A stretch of DNA of 64,000 bases, taken from positions 1 to 64,000 of the forward strand of contig JAQGEQ010000037.1 in NCBI GenBank assembly GCA_034620365.1, in the 5' to 3' direction. Position 1 is the stretch's first letter, and each line of letters opens with the position of its first letter. The DNA comes from Pegea sp. RAD2-039. Taxonomy: Eukaryota; Chordata; Thaliacea; Salpida; Salpidae. Made by a program: the position numbers and the translations under genes. The notes beneath the pieces are model-generated. The model worked only from the letters and a program-made list of their open reading frames with translations. It searched no databases and was not told the origin of the DNA. This document shows, piece by piece, positions 39,201-53,800 of this stretch.

Positions 39201-40324
39201 TTTTTAAAGGCAAAATGTTGGTAATTTATCAAACATTGTTTGAAATAATCCTTTTATCTATGAAATACAACATGTTTTTTATTGGAGATTTATTTTTATC
39301 AGCTTTAATAACTTAGTATTAATACCAGTTAGGTCACCATGAAGCTAGATATACTCAAATATATTCAAAATTTTAAAATTCTTCTTTAAACAGTTAAAAA
39401 ATAAATAGAAATATTTACTTTATACTAAAAAGTAACATTTTTTAAACAGGTCAGTAAATAACTGCACATTTTTACAAAAAAAGTTTAAAAACGACCATTT
39501 TGGTAAATTCGAAAAAATTATAAATAACATTCTTGCAGTCTTTAAAGAAACGTTTACAACTCGCTACGGTTATTAACTTTCAAGTTGAGTAGTGTAACTG
39601 ACACTTATCCTTTAAGGTTTTAGTTTATATAACTCTTGTTTTTGCACCTTATTAAGGAATTACTGTAGGCGTATTAAACTTTATAATTTTTATTGTTTTT
39701 CGAAATTTTATTACAAAATTTTTGCAAAAAAAGATTTTGGCAATGATAACAATTATTATTATTTTTGTTGTTATTATCTTTTAACAATTATAAAAGTGTT
39801 TTCATGTTTTACAAAATTACTTTTGGTAAAATATATTTTTATATTATTCTATGATTTATGAAAAAACTAAATAAATTATCTTTATTTTTCTTATTTTCAT
39901 AGACAGAAATTCCAAAATGCCTTACTTGAATATTACTTAAACTTAGGAACTATCTAATGTGATACAAGTCCTAAGTAAAAGTATAAATTTTCATAAACAT
40001 GTAGTAACTAGTTTTTAGTTTTTGTTTCACTATATGATGTAGAGGTCAAGGCCATAATCTTAAAAGATTAATCAGCTGATTGATCAGATAAATCTGCTTA
40101 ATCTTTTCTTTTTCTTACTAATGTTATACATTTATTAAATTCTAAAATTGTAAATAGTAAACTAGTTTTAATAGTAGTTACTAGTAGTTTTATTTATCAA
40201 GTTCAAATTAGTACTTGCTATTTAGTTATGAGTGCAAACTGTTCTAAAAGGTGTAATTAAAAATCAAGGAATCTAACTAACAAAATAAATTAACCTTTGT
40301 TTAGAGTCAAATAAGTTTTGTGCA
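36279..40324. other. AT-rich intergenic stretch, no gene seen
   Basis: About 4 kb contain only short frames expected by chance (for example 36655-36852 plus and 37119-37367 minus). None has splice context, motifs or non-random composition. Confidence 0.55.
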
Positions 40325-43300
40325 ATGAATAAGACAACTATAAACGATCATGAATCATCTGATGACGAATTCACTTTGATTGACCTTGGAAGAACAACAG
40401 AGAAGGCTGAAGAAAGACCTGCTGACGATTCTACTGAAGGAAAGGCAGCTAACGATAATAAGGGAGCTGAATCTTCCAGAAGTGAAAGTGAGTTCTTAAA
40501 TCAATACTGAATCTGAATTTTAAAAGAGTGCTCCTAACTGTTAGAGTTTTAATTCCTTATAAAATTATACTATTGTTTATTCAGTTTTGATTTACACTTA
40601 AACAGAAGAGATCTAATAAAACTTTTCACTTTTTAGAAGATGGCATGTCATATTCTGAGGAGGATGAGGATTTGTCTTACTTGGATACTGTGAGCATCAG
40701 AATAATTGGCAAGCTAAGAGTCAAACGGCAAAAGTTCATTGATGTAAGATTTATAAAACTCAATTTATATATTTACTTTTCTTTTATATTGCTTCATATT
40801 ATAGTTGTTGTGTCGTTAAGATTATTTTAATTAATATTCATAAATTTTTTTTAAGATGACTTAATATTAAGTTTGAAATAAATTATTTAGCTATTTCAAT
40901 ATAAACTCCATCTAAACCGACCAACAGAATAAATAATTTCAGAAATTTAGCTCTTACTTTATAAAACATGAACAAAATGATGCACTTATGGTTTATTAAT
41001 GAGTGTAATGAAACTATAATTAAATATTATAAACTCTATCTTTATTTATCTTATCTTTTATGAAAATTGCCTCAAAAACTACAAAGTTATAATCATCAAA
41101 CAATATTTTTGACAGAAACCATTATCATGTATTAAATTTTAACCTTTTATTTTATGCCTTAACCTTCCATTGTACTTATTACAAAATAACATGTTTAGAA
41201 AACCTTTTAATAATTTGTTATGTTGGTCAAACATGAAAATTAAAAAGATAGTGATTTTGACTCAATATTTATAATATCATGATTATGCCAAAGCAGGGGT
41301 TAATAAGGATGTATGGTTAATGAAAGATGAATCATCAAATTTTTTGGCATAAAATACTAAATGTTTTTTCCTGTAATTTTAGCTTCTAAAATTAATATCT
41401 AAGCTTAGCTTCATATTTCTTAAAATATGTGTAATATATGTTTGATAATTTTCCTGAACTAATTTAGCATCTGGGACCCTTGTATGAAAAACAAGCACAA
41501 TCAAACCAGATGGCAGCAGAAAGTCGATTCAAGATCACAAGTCTTGAACATCAAGTTAGTTAATTTTGATAAAATTGTTAATATATTCTACTGATATACT
41601 TCAAATTCTTATTTTAATTAAAATCAACTTTTAAACAATTTTGTAAAGTATTTTAATTGTTTTGTAAGCAACATTTTACTATATCTTTTGAAAATTAGTT
41701 GGAAGAAATGACATTAGAAGTAGACTCTGATGAAGATGAAAAGGCTGAGTTGAAGGGAAAGGGCATTTTGAAGAAGAAACTCTCTTCAGAGAAGGTTAGC
41801 TTTTTGTTTATGCTAATAAAATGGTTTGTAATCGCTTACAAAAAGTTTTTTTGTAACACCTCTATTAATTAATACTTTGTGATAAACAAAAATGTAAATA
41901 CTATACATCCAGGTTATAAGATCACTAATATTTTAAGATTTTTGAAAGGCTAGCATTACACAAAAGAATATAAATTTTAAATATACTATATAATTTCTAA
42001 AAATTTGTTTTGCTACAAAAATAAACTGGTTTATTTTGATTTTGCCTTTTCAAAGTAAAACAATTTTACACTATTTATAGTTTGAAGCGTTTAATCGTAT
42101 AATTAAACATTTTGTTATGACTTAATTTAAAGTTAATTTTAACTGTTTGTAGTGTCGTCTCAATGAAATCACAAAGAAGAGTGAGTCGTCGCTGGAAGTG
42201 ATTGAAGCGATGGAGCTAGTGGTGAAAACCTATTTTTATTTTTTATCTTGCATAACAGATCATTTTAATACGACGTATAAAAAATATTTGCGATTCAAAA
42301 CAACCGTTTTCCAAAAAATATTATTTTCAAAAGTTTGAAAGTTTAAACAATAAAATCTTGATTGGCTAGTTATTAAAAAGTTTCGGTTTTGTAAATGTTT
42401 TCAACGAAATTTTAAGATTTATTTTTATCCAATGACACTTTTTAAAATAGATATCAAACATTATTGTTTTACTTCCAGGATTATTTTCAACTTAAATAAA
42501 ATCATTTTATATTCTCTAAAGTTAATATTTAAAGGGCAACATACTTAAAATTAGCTAATTTATAATTTTAGATTAGACCCTACTTAAAACATTTGATCAA
42601 ATCTTATAATCTAAATAGTCATATCATAAACAAAATCTTAAGTTTATAAATTAATAATAAGAGTTTATCTTAAACTTAAAAATATTTATAAGTGAGCTAT
42701 TTTTTTGTACACATTTTGTACAAGCAAATTTTGTATAAGCAAAGTTATAGAAGACTGACTAATTTATTTGCTACTAATCCACTTTGAGCTACTTTTTGTA
42801 CGCGTCAGTTTAAACCCACCTCATCATCAAAGAGCTGAATTATACTCTAAGCTACAAAATATAGAAATTATCTTTTCAAGCTATAGTTAAGGCGTAATAC
42901 TCGTGCTTTTGGGAATTAACTATGACAACATCGATAACTTCATGTCGCTATCCCGGGTCACTAAACTAATACTATATAGATGTCACCATTTCTTTTGTTA
43001 ACTGCTTCAGCCTATGAAGCTCAGCCAAATTTTATTGAGAAAAGCTCTCCTTAATATTCTGTTTATTACCAGAAATCGACTCTTGAAAAACGGATTCAGG
43101 ATCAAAAAGCAAGACGAAACGTGGTGCCTCCTGGACCTTTAATTCCTAGAGTAAGTAGTTTTGAAATATAAAGTAGTTCTTTGATAAACTTTTTGAAAAA
43201 AGTTTGTACAAGTTAGATTTAATTTTATTGCTCTTTTAAAGTCAGAAGATCCATCTGATAAGGATCAGAATGATGAAAACCGAGTTACAGAAATGACTTT

Positions 43301-43621
43301 CATTCTGGTCAAAAAACCACCGAGCTCAGATGATGAAGAGAGTGATGATGAGGACAGTGATGATGAGAATAGTGATGATGAAGATGAATTTGTGGCTCAG
43401 GATGAGAGTGAAGATGAAGATGAGACTGAAGACTCTGACGATGAAGATGTCAGTGACTGCGATAGTTATGTCAAACTACCAGTAGACGATTATGATGATG
43501 AGGTAATACTTTGACAAATTTTGTCTTGATGATAAAATCTGTATTAGCTTAATTTGTTGACTAACAATTTTTATTTTGTTTACAGTACAGCACGGACGAT
43601 TCATCATCTCCTCTGTTGTGA
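40325..43621 (+). CDS. Orphan acidic coiled-coil protein
   Basis: Eight small exons are modelled: 40325-40487, 40637-40743, 41468-41554, 41699-41794, 42153-42221, 43073-43150, 43242-43502 and 43586-43621. The total is 897 nt (298 aa). The middle exons are phase 0 multiples of three (87, 96, 69 and 78 nt), which supports the model. I do not recognise the family. The N-terminus is acidic (HESSDDEFTLIDL). Residues about 65-200 are Glu/Lys/Leu-rich and coiled-coil-like (FKITSLEHQLEEMTLEVDSD). PPGPLIPR then leads into an Asp/Glu/Ser stretch with many SDDE-type sites that look like casein kinase 2 targets. Such acidic tails occur in histone chaperones and other nuclear proteins, but this is only an analogy. 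A phase-matched exon follows the TGA (see 43729-43835). Confidence 0.65.
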
Positions 43622-43728
43622 GCTAAATGTAAGCTAACAACTGACATTATCATGGTATATAGCATGATGTCATTAGCAAAAATTAACTTCAAATTTAGAT
43701 GATTGCCTAATTGACTTACCTTTTTCAG

Positions 43729-43835
43729 GTTTTAAAGATGAAATTAGTAAATCAGTAGATACTTCTCCACCAAAGCCGTCTACTTTCATGCATGACCACT
43801 CTGATTCTTCCCTCCATCCTGGAAGAAGTGGGTGA
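43729..43835 (+). other. Coding-looking exon downstream of the 40325 gene stop
   Basis: Following a strong acceptor (ctttttcag), 34 codons rich in Ser/Pro (FKDEISKSVDTSPPKPSTFM) run to a TGA at 43833-43835. The donor gtaagc at 43629 lies seven bases after the TGA at 43619-43621 and joins in phase (T+GT gives Cys). It is either a 3'UTR intron with chance openness, or an extension reached by readthrough or an unseen splice form. Confidence 0.4.
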
Positions 43836-46800
43836 TCTTAACCGTTCTTTAACGCTCCCTCGCTAGTATTACCCCTTTTTACGACCCTTTTCCTGCATAT
43901 AATTCATTTTCAGATTAGTTTCAAGTATCTTCACAACTACAAATTTAAATTAGGTTAAGGTAAAACTTGAAAGTATTAATTGTCTTCCGTCTTCCTTGTT
44001 TACATCTCTATATAAATATATTTAACTACTAAAGTTGAAAAGTTTTCTTGCAATTTTGCAAGGCCTTTCTATCTTACTCTCATAGTTTTGAGTTATCGGA
44101 TTATATCTATGCCTTGTCATTAATGATCCATTATTTATAGTAAATGTTTGATGACTACCATTCTAATTTTTTTTACTCCTGTGAATTCTTGCATTTGTGA
44201 TACTATGCATTTCGATTTTAATTTGTTTAAATGAGATTAAGTTTTACTAAGACATCAAACTTCAGTATACTTTGTGCTACACATATGTACTAATTTGTCG
44301 AGAAAATTATCTTCTGATGTGATTACTTTTAAATCATTGAAACGCTAGAATCAAAGTGTGATATATGTCTTACAACGTATAGAAACTGACTATTTTAGCA
44401 AGTATTACTTCAAAGTTGTACTTTTTAATCAATGGTGAATATTATAGATCTTATGCAAACCAAGTAATATAAAACTTGTAAAATCGTTGGGAATAAATGT
44501 ATAAAAAATTGAAAATAAATTTTGACTGGTTTAATTTGTCAAATGTTAGAAAACGTTTGTAGATTTCCATTTCTTACAAGTTTTTTTTATGCGTTTTTAG
44601 TTATAGGAAGGAAATTTTACCATTTTAGTTTTTTTATGCTTATTTTGAGAAAGTAAATTATATCTTTTCAAAATCATCAGTCTTAATAAGATTAATTCAA
44701 AAATTTTCTTCGGAAATATTTACTACTTGAGCAAAGGTTTAGAAACATTTCAAATGAAACTTTGAAAATTTGCAAACCTGAAACTGTTCTATATTAAAAA
44801 GAAGTTAATTTCAGAAAGAAATTAATGAAATGTATAAATTACTAAAGTTTGAAGATAAAATTCAATTATTGTAAATTTGAACTTCTAAAAAGTAAATCTT
44901 AAAATTACTTGGAATAAAGTATTTGTTATTATTTATTATTTAATAAATATTAAACAAATTAAAAGGAATTAAGCTTATACAAATTATTTAATAATATTAT
45001 TTATTTTTAAACGTAATTTTCTTTTCCTTGAAGTAATTTGTTTCTAATCATTTCTTAAATTTTCAACAGAAGGCTATACTGAAATCGGTTCATTGTAAAA
45101 ATTTGAAAACTTAATTTATATAAAAATGTTAGCAAATACTAATTTTAGTAACTCGCTGATTATATCTAAATTGTTCAATTTTAGATAAACAAAACCATTA
45201 CAGCAAAAATTATCTTAAATAGAAATCAAACCTACTTGAAAAAAATAAAACAATTTATACAAGATTGTTTTCAGTAGAAAACAGTTTAAATCATTATCTG
45301 ATAATTTGTTTACACTAGAGTTATCAATTTATCTTTTTAGTTTATTTTATAATATTATACTATTTGTAATAACAAAAAGTTTTATCTTTTTGATAATTAT
45401 CTCAATCTTTTAAAAGCATTTAAGATAACTGACGATGTTAGATCTTCAAAAAAAATTTAGTTTGCTTAAATATTACTTTTTTGAAAACCAGTTTAACTCT
45501 TATTTTATTTTTGTGGAACAAATAAGTCCATTTTAATTAAATAAAAATCTTCATTGCATGGATATTTACTTTCAAGGATATCTTGCATTTACTTACAATT
45601 GCATTTTTTATAACTTATTGATTTTTGTTTCATAAAATATTATGATTTAAAAGAATATAAACGAAGTTCATAAAAAGTTTCGCTCCTATAGTATCAAAAT
45701 CAATTTCAGTAAAAATCTTAAAATTATAGGTGTTTTGTAATCAAATGAAAAAAAGTCTTTAAACAAAAAGTTGAAGGCTAAATCATTTTTTTCAATGATT
45801 GATAAATATTTGTTGCAAAATTTTAGTTCAAGCCCACAATTACATATCTATTTGACAAAAATTCAATTTTAATAACTTTGATTAGTAAGAAATGTAAAAT
45901 AATCAATATTTTTTTTAAAAACTTACAACTTAAAATATAATCTTCTGATTGTATCTTGGCGTGACCAAGAAATTTTCATAGAAATAATATAATCAAAAGG
46001 GGAATACCCTTCTGATTTTTTGCACTTAAACTTGAACTAGCTGTAATTACTTCCTTTTTCGTAGCACTTTGAACGTAGCGTTGACCTTACAGGTATGTGA
46101 TTTGTTCAATATTGTTACATATAGCTAAACAATGTTTGATATTTACTAATTCCTGTACCTATCTATGATCATATTAATCACCAAAGAAGGAACAAAATTA
46201 TAAAAAAAAAACCAGCATAAATTTATTTTTTTTTTTTTTGGTTAATAAATATTTGAAAGCTTCTTTTAATAAAGTAAAAGTTTCTTAGTAGATACTGATG
46301 GTGTATATTTTCAAAACTATAAATGTTATTTTAATCTACCTATTACTTTTTCACTTGTCAAGAGCCTGCATTGTTTTATATATATAATTTCATTTGACTA
46401 TGACAGGTGTCAAAGAAAACTTTAATCGCCTACTTAACATTTTTTGGTTGTAATTTTTTACATTTATAGTTATTATCTTTGGTGTAACCGTATTACATTG
46501 TTTGTATTATTTGAATTTTTTGATATCTATTTTATAGCTATGACGTTGGTTTTAAAGTATTTAAGACTTTTATGAATATCTATAAGCACTTTAAAGAATT
46601 TTATAAAACAAAAAATGTTTTCTCATAATTAAAAATATAGATTAACTATGTAAAGACCTATTGATATTCCCAATAACAATTATAAGTATTATTTAATGAA
46701 GTAAAATATTTTTTAAACTAGTTATAAATTGACTTATAATGATAAAATTTGATTATTTTTAATATATACATTATATAAACTTGAATTTATATAACCATAC

Positions 46801-47203
46801 TTATGGTTTGTGACTACTTTTACCTATAAATGTTATTACAAATAATTTCAACATTTGATGTCAAAGTTTTGACCTTCTAGATGTATTTAGTTGGATATAT
46901 AATTAAGATGAAAAATTAATTATAAATTTTAGATTATTTTGTTAGGAAAACTAAGCTTTCATTTTCTTTGTAATATTACTTCCTGATTAAAAATTATCTT
47001 AAAAAGTTATCTTAAAGATAAAATCTGTTTAGACTGAAGTTAAACAAGAAATATAAAAATGTTCCATAAATATTTAGACAATCCTATTTTGTTTTAAATT
47101 GTAAGATGTTAGATGATATTTGATCAAAACATCTGGAAATTTTTTGAGGGTTCTAATTATTATTCATACTTTTATTTTTCATGCATACTTTAAAAGTTGA
47201 AAC
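43836..47203. other. AT-rich intergenic stretch, no gene seen
   Basis: No exon-like frames, tRNA-like structures or recognisable transposon parts were seen in about 3.4 kb. Homopolymer A/T runs are common (for example near 46200-46240). Confidence 0.55.
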
Positions 47204-48991
47204 ATGTCGAAGATGAATCTTAATGCAAAGGAATTTTCAATGGAAAATAATAAAATGTATGAAACACTCATCCAGAGTGATCAAATGACAACTAGCAGGT
47301 AAGAAAATTAATAAACTAACTAATAGAATCGGCACTGTAAAGTAATTAGTATAAAGGCTACACAATTATATTTTTAATGAAAAAATAGTTCGGCTTGACC
47401 ATAACAACTTTTAAATTGTTATAAATTTTGTATTTTCTCCTATATAAATTTACCCATAACTGAACATTTTAAATAATACTTTAGTTTCTAGACTATAACA
47501 ACAACATCTATAAAACTTATGAAAAACCTCAACAATTTCTTACAGAAATTTAAATGACTTTACTACAAAACTTTTTAAATTATATTAGAGTTATAATTTC
47601 AAGATTTTCTTTCTTTTTCAAGTGTCATTGAAAATACAAATGGAGAAGAGAAGATAGAGAACTCTGCTGAGAATCGTGAAGTGAAAGAAGTAAGAGTTGT
47701 TACATACGAGTGTTAAAGAAGATGTACTTCTTCATCTGTCAGATTAAGTTCTGTAATTGTCTTTTTCATTTGTGTAGAAACCATCAGAAGATAGAAAAGA
47801 ACGAAGTTTTCCACAATCTTCCAATTTTTTGTTGGATGAGCAAAATTGTATTTTTTTACACTTCAAGTTCTTTTTTTTTTTAATTTTTGCATTTGAATCA
47901 GGTGATGATCGATCCTGTCGAATGGTAATTGAAGGTAAAAATGAGGATATCATCTTTGAGGATCCCTACTACATTGATGACACTGAGATGGAATGTGACT
48001 GCTTGTTTTCCAAGGAAAGTTACCTTCATCAACTAATCTCTGAGGGAATACATGGAACTGAGTACCGTAAGTAAACAGTTTAAGATGAGAATTATTTGAG
48101 ACTTGTTGTTTACATAAAAATAAGTGACATTTGAAATACTGATATAAATAAATATCAAAAAATAAATAAAGATGTTTTTAACTTTTTAATGCTTCTTAGA
48201 ACTGTCAATTGCGATGAGCAATACTGAAGCCTTGGTACATGGAATTGATTCCCAAAACATCTCAAAGGTATTTTTAGATTTCTTGTTTTAGGTTGATAAG
48301 TCTATTATGAAAAACTCTCTTTGAATCAAATGATTTAAAATGGGTTTATTTACAGCAAGATTGTTCTGGAGTCAAATCCTCACGCTTTAATGAGGTATCA
48401 GCACAGAATAAAGGTTTGATGAATTCTCCTTCTCAGAGCAAAGATGCTTTGAACAATACTTTGAATTGCAAGTATGTGAAGCCAGAGAAGTTTGATGCAA
48501 GGGTAAGAGCTTGTATTACTGAATTAAATTTTTAAGAGTATTATTTTTAGACTCATATTTATTTTAAGGATGCGTATAGAAACCAAAGAGAAGCACAGGT
48601 TAATATGTCCTTTGATGAACAGGATTTGGTTGAATCAGTAAAACAACTTACTATGAAAGCACAAACACATGGGATTCAAACACACTTTGCAGTCAACAAG
48701 GTCTTCGAAGTTTTGAACTTGAGTGACAAGTTAAAAAACGAATCTGAAGACTTGAAGGCTTTGTGCGCAAAGCAAACAAAAGAAGTATATAGCCAGAGTT
48801 GTGTACGAATATATAATATTTGTAAATTTTATTCATCTCAGATTGAGCAGCTAAATGAAAAGCTCGAAGTTTCTTATAAGGTTATACGCAATGTCCTTTC
48901 CAAAGACGTAAAGAATGACACTACTAAGACCAAGTCTTCGAAGAAGAAGTTGGGAAGAAAACGTTATAAAGGTGATTGCTCTCTTCTTTGA
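47204..48991 (+). CDS. Orphan multi-exon protein with helical C-terminus
   Basis: Seven exons are modelled: 47204-47298, 47623-47689, 47778-47847, 47902-48066, 48200-48267, 48356-48502 and 48569-48991. The total is 1035 nt (344 aa). All phases agree; the 54-bp intron with donor gtattt at 47848 is the least certain. No family is recognised. The N-terminal 60 residues are polar. An acidic-aromatic block (EDIIFEDPYYIDDTEMECDC) spans the fourth exon. The last exon (about residues 205-344) is Leu/Lys/Glu-rich with likely coiled coils (VNKVFEVLNLSDKLKNESED) and ends in a basic tail SKKKLGRKRYKGDCSLL that could be a nuclear signal. Composition and gene structure resemble the neighbouring genes at 40325 and 54256, but I see no direct sequence similarity. 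A structural or nuclear role is only inferred. Confidence 0.65.
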
Positions 48992-49759
48992 ATTAAAATT
49001 TTTTTATCAATGACCATTACATATTCAAGCATTTTATAAATAAACAAAATAATCACTTTAAAATAATTCATTTAATGAATAATTATTATTTTTGCAGATT
49101 AAACAGAATACAGCACAAAGAAAAATTTATTTGGCATTACTATCTACTCCCACTTACCGGTTTTGCCTATCTTTGTTTTCTTATTCTAATTAACTATGAA
49201 GCTTTTGGCATTCTTCCAAGCGATTCTTAAAATTTTTATAGAAAACCTCTAAAACCTTTTTCAATTCATAAATACCAACTTATTTTCTCAACTTTGTCGA
49301 TATTCAAAGAATCTTAACCCTATCTATCTCAATTTTAAAAATCCTTATTATCCTTCTTGTGTTAAGTTTTCTGATCAACATGAGTTTTAAATAACGTAAT
49401 ATTCTTTTCAATCACTCTTACAAATCAAACTTTTCAATCATAGTATAATCAGAAATGTCTGTTATATTTGAATGATACTCAGAATAAACTTCTATAAATA
49501 AATGTGTTTCTTTTTATCTTAAAGTTTAGTTTATTATTAAATTGTGTACCTTATTTTCTCTGCTTTGTAAAACTTTTTAATTTGGATTTAAAGTTTAGTA
49601 TTCAATAAATATCTTAGTTTCGTATCCTATCCTATCCTTAGGCTCGTAACCTATACGCCGTATGATAGTTGCTGGCTTTAAAGGATGTTCTTAAAAACGT
49701 TGAATGACGAATGTGGGATGTTATATACCTAATGTTAAATTGTTTAGTATTAAACTAAA
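48992..49759. other. 3' flank and spacer
   Basis: The stretch probably includes the 3'UTR of the preceding gene (AATAAA-like motifs near 49040 and 49500). No further gene is seen. Confidence 0.4.
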
Positions 49760-50850
49760 AAATGCTAATGGCGAAACGAAAAGTCCAAAAAATTCGGGTA
49801 AAAGGTCCCTGTTAGTCTGGGTAATGACAACACTTCTATGACACAAAAAACTCCAAACTTGAAGGCGGAGTTGAAGCAACTCAGTGTCACTCTAGTAGCT
49901 CCTCGACGCCACCTAGTCGTAGTTGTAACATTCCTTTTCGCTGTTTTACTCTCAACAAAATACCGTGACCAACACCTCCTAGGATAGAATGGAATCACTA
50001 CCAGTCATACGACATCTAATGTGTGAACCAACCAGAGAAGAACTCAGTAAAGCCATTTTATCAGTGGGTGTTGGGAAAGCACCAGGTAACGATGGTATAC
50101 TATCAGCCTACTAAAATAATACCTGCCTCCTGCCCCCTCTCCACGATCTTTAATGTTGGAGAGAAGGATATATCCCAAAAGACATGCACGATGCAAAGTT
50201 TGTTACATTGTAAAATCAAGGGTGGTAGATAGGATTACACCAATTATAGAGCATTTTGTTTGCTTAACCTTGTAAGCAAAGCATTCAATCGTGTGCTACT
50301 TCCTCACCTGCATATACTAGCTGAAAGAACATATCCAGAATCATAAAGCAATTTCAGATAAGAGTGTTTGCATAGATATGATCTTTTCTGCACACTAATT
50401 ACAAGAAAATGCAAAAATACAAAACAGACCATATATCGCGTTTATCGACCTTACTAAAGCTTTTGACTTCGTCAGTAAAGAGGTTCTGTTCTCCATACTG
50501 TTGATGATTGGCTGCCAACCTAGCCTCTTTAATATGGTAAAGTTATTTCACATGAGCACTGACGCAACAGTACAGTACGACAGAAGCCACTTTGCACTAT
50601 TTGCCATCAAAAATATTGTATATTAAGGATTCGTTCTTGCCTCATTTGGGATTTTTTTATCAATTTTACTTAAAAAAGCGTTTATGTGCGTGCCGAAGGA
50701 GCCTATCTTCATTCAAGATCTAATTGAAACCTTTATAATGCAGCACATCTAAGGCCTAGAGTAATGTAAAAAAGATCTTCATCCACGACCTACATTTTGC
50801 TGATTAAAAATTATGACTAATCATAAGCTGTTGTCTTATGATTTAAACCC
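49760..50850 (+). mobile_element. Decayed LINE reverse transcriptase (Jockey/RTE-like)
   Basis: The plus strand shows pieces of a non-LTR reverse transcriptase in order, split by frameshifts and stops. GKAPGNDG is near 50070-50095 and a YIPKDMHDAKFVTL-like piece near 50165-50210. IAFIDLTKAFDFVSKEVLFS (about 50433-50495) is followed by a segment about DATVQYDRSHFA near 50560-50600. The catalytic FADD box is not preserved. It is a different family from the CR1/L2-like LINE in the repeat units, and probably the same family as the pieces at 56450 and 61933. Confidence 0.75.
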
Positions 50851-53800
50851 TATATGAAAAAATATAATATATATATATATATAGAACTATATTTTGCATG
50901 CGTTAAATATTGATAAAATAAAAACAATATTTATATCTATAGAAAATGATGTTTCAAAAATTATAACTTTTAAATTTACTTCAGATTTATCAAAGTATGG
51001 TTACACCGATAAATGAATCAATATTATTCAGAAAACATAGATGGAGCCTTTATTATGTACATGGTTTTATACTTATATTTTACAAATCATAATAATAAAA
51101 ATTTGATAAGATATAATGTGATAATATTGCTTTGATGTTTATTAGTGCATTTTTTTTTCAAAAATAGTAAACTTCTGCTATCTATTAAGGATATATATCA
51201 AGAAACTTCAAAAGGGTCAAAAATTTAAAGGGTTCCCAAATTTCAGTTCGTACTTTAACACCATTGAGTAAAATCAAATTATTCCAAAAACTTTTTGTTA
51301 TACCTGAAGTTATAAAAGCTATTTCTCCTAACTTTAAAAATAACTCTGGATATTCTGTCTGAAAACAAGTTTGAAATATTTTTAAAAGAAGAAATTGCAG
51401 ATTTGGTTATTATCGAATACAAGAGTATTTTTGGTAATTTTTCACATAAGCTACTTTTTAAAAATTAGAAACTTTCAAGGCAACTTACTGATTTTGTGTT
51501 TCAATCATAAACAGTTTTACTTAAATCAATTTTCTAATTCACATAGATTTATAAAATTATACTATTTTCCATCAGTTTCTATCATTTTCTTTAGTCATTA
51601 ATTTGTATTTAAAAATTTTACCTTTTTCATCGACATAGAAAACTATTTAAATAGATTATAATAGTAATTTTTTAAAGATAAAAGTACTTTTCGCATCAAT
51701 TTACTTTATAGTATCGAACTGTTTATATCAGTCAAAATCATTCAACTCATTTTAAAATATAATACATGTATGGGAACATCTTTAGGTAAACTAAATTTTT
51801 CGTCTTCAAAAAGCTAAATATTAATGAGTTTGTTGTTAGATTTTAATTAAAACAAAAAGAATAGAAAAATAACTTCTTAAACATGTTAAGCTTGAAAAGG
51901 TTATTACTGATTTACGTTTTCGTTAAAAAAATAAATATTCAAAGAACACCAAAAGTCGACAACAATTCATGCAACTTAGTCAAGTAAATTTTGATGGTAA
52001 ACATTTACAAACATTAACTACTTACTTTCATATTTTAAACGAATTAATAAAAACTATTAGCCAAAAACTAGGCAAAGAAAATTGCAGTACTTGCTGTTAA
52101 AGTCAGAGCTAACTGTACGTGTTACAAGGATTTTATAATATACTTAATTTGCAATGTGAAATAATGAATGTCTAATTGATTAAAAAAAAAAACGAGCTTT
52201 ACATATATTTCATTACTTAAAAATATTAATGAGTTTGTACAGAGATAAAAGCTTTAATTTTATTTAATTTGATTTGATATACGCTTTATAGTTACAAAAT
52301 AAATGTTATGAATTCGTTTAAACTTTATTGAAAGTGAATTCTTTTTAAGACTTTCATTGTTAAGATAATTTACTTTGTTACAAATACCTAAGAAGTTATA
52401 ATTAGTTTCTTTAATGATATAATATTAAGTGCAGTAGATTAAATAAGTATTCGAATTAAAAAATTATAACAATTCTTTTCATTTATAGTTTTCGATTGTT
52501 TAAAAACAATGTTTTTTTAAAGTCTAACTAAAATATAAGTAATAAAATAGATTTAACAATCATCAGTTAAAATTTACTTAGTTTTTCGAAAACTTTTGGT
52601 TTATTTTTATGGTATGCATACAAATAATATTATAAGACTAATTTAACTTTTGCTAATTAAATTTGGTTTATTGTATTGTTATTGAAGTCTTACAAAAAAC
52701 GATTTTTCTTGAAAAAGAATAAAAACATTAAATCATCAATATAGGAAACATTAATAACGGTCATAAATACAAGGAGTCCATTTTGTATAGCTGAAATATT
52801 ATTTATTTAAAATGTTTTTATTATTTAAAAAGCCACTTTATTCAGGTTATCAAACTCCTTTTAACTATTTTCACTTTCTTAAGAAAATTTTTACTTTAAT
52901 ATAATTAAAAGTTTTTTAGCTATATGCATTAATTACTTTAATTTGTTAGTGTAATAGTTTTTTAATATTCTATTTTGCAAGTAAAATCTATTTTCATAAA
53001 ATATCGATAATTATTATTTTATTCCACGAAATTTTATTTTATTCCGTTTTATTTCATATTTGCTTCTACTGCTCTGTTGTATTTATGTAAACAATTTAGA
53101 GAATCTATCTGCTATGTGTTTGTTTATAAAGTTATGATGTCTTTTCACACATTACTTGGTCTGTTTTATTCTTAACTCTTAGAATTTAGATAAAACTTTC
53201 TTTTTAATTATTGGAAATAGAAATCATAACTTAATTCATTTTCTAAAAGTTGATAAATAGATAAAAGTTATAGAAAATTTAGTTTGTTTATAATTCTAGA
53301 TTTACTTTCATTCACAATCAAAATGATTATTGTTGTTTGTTATGCTCTTTTATTTTATTACTGTAATAAAATAATATGTAATTACAGCTAATTTATTCCA
53401 AAACAATGTGTTAGTAGAATTAAAAATGAATTGTATTTAGGATAAAAGTTCAATGGAGAATAAATGATTACTGCTATATTCCATATTAGGGAGATATCAA
53501 TTTATGTTTTTATGGTTTATAAAAGTATTTTAGATATTAGTACTTCTTACTTTTAAATTTTTTAAGTTCTAAGAATTTCGGAAGTAGGTTATTATAGGAT
53601 TTTTTGTTATATGATTATTTTATTGGCATTAATTTTTAGCTATATTTATTTTTATTTTATTGTAAATTAGTAGGTTGATTAGACATAACAATTTCTTTAA
53701 TTTTTTTTTAGATTGACAAATTACAAAACAAAGTATTATCACCATATATAAGGTTGTTTTATTGAGCCTGCAGATACAAGTAATTTCTTTAAAAAAATTG

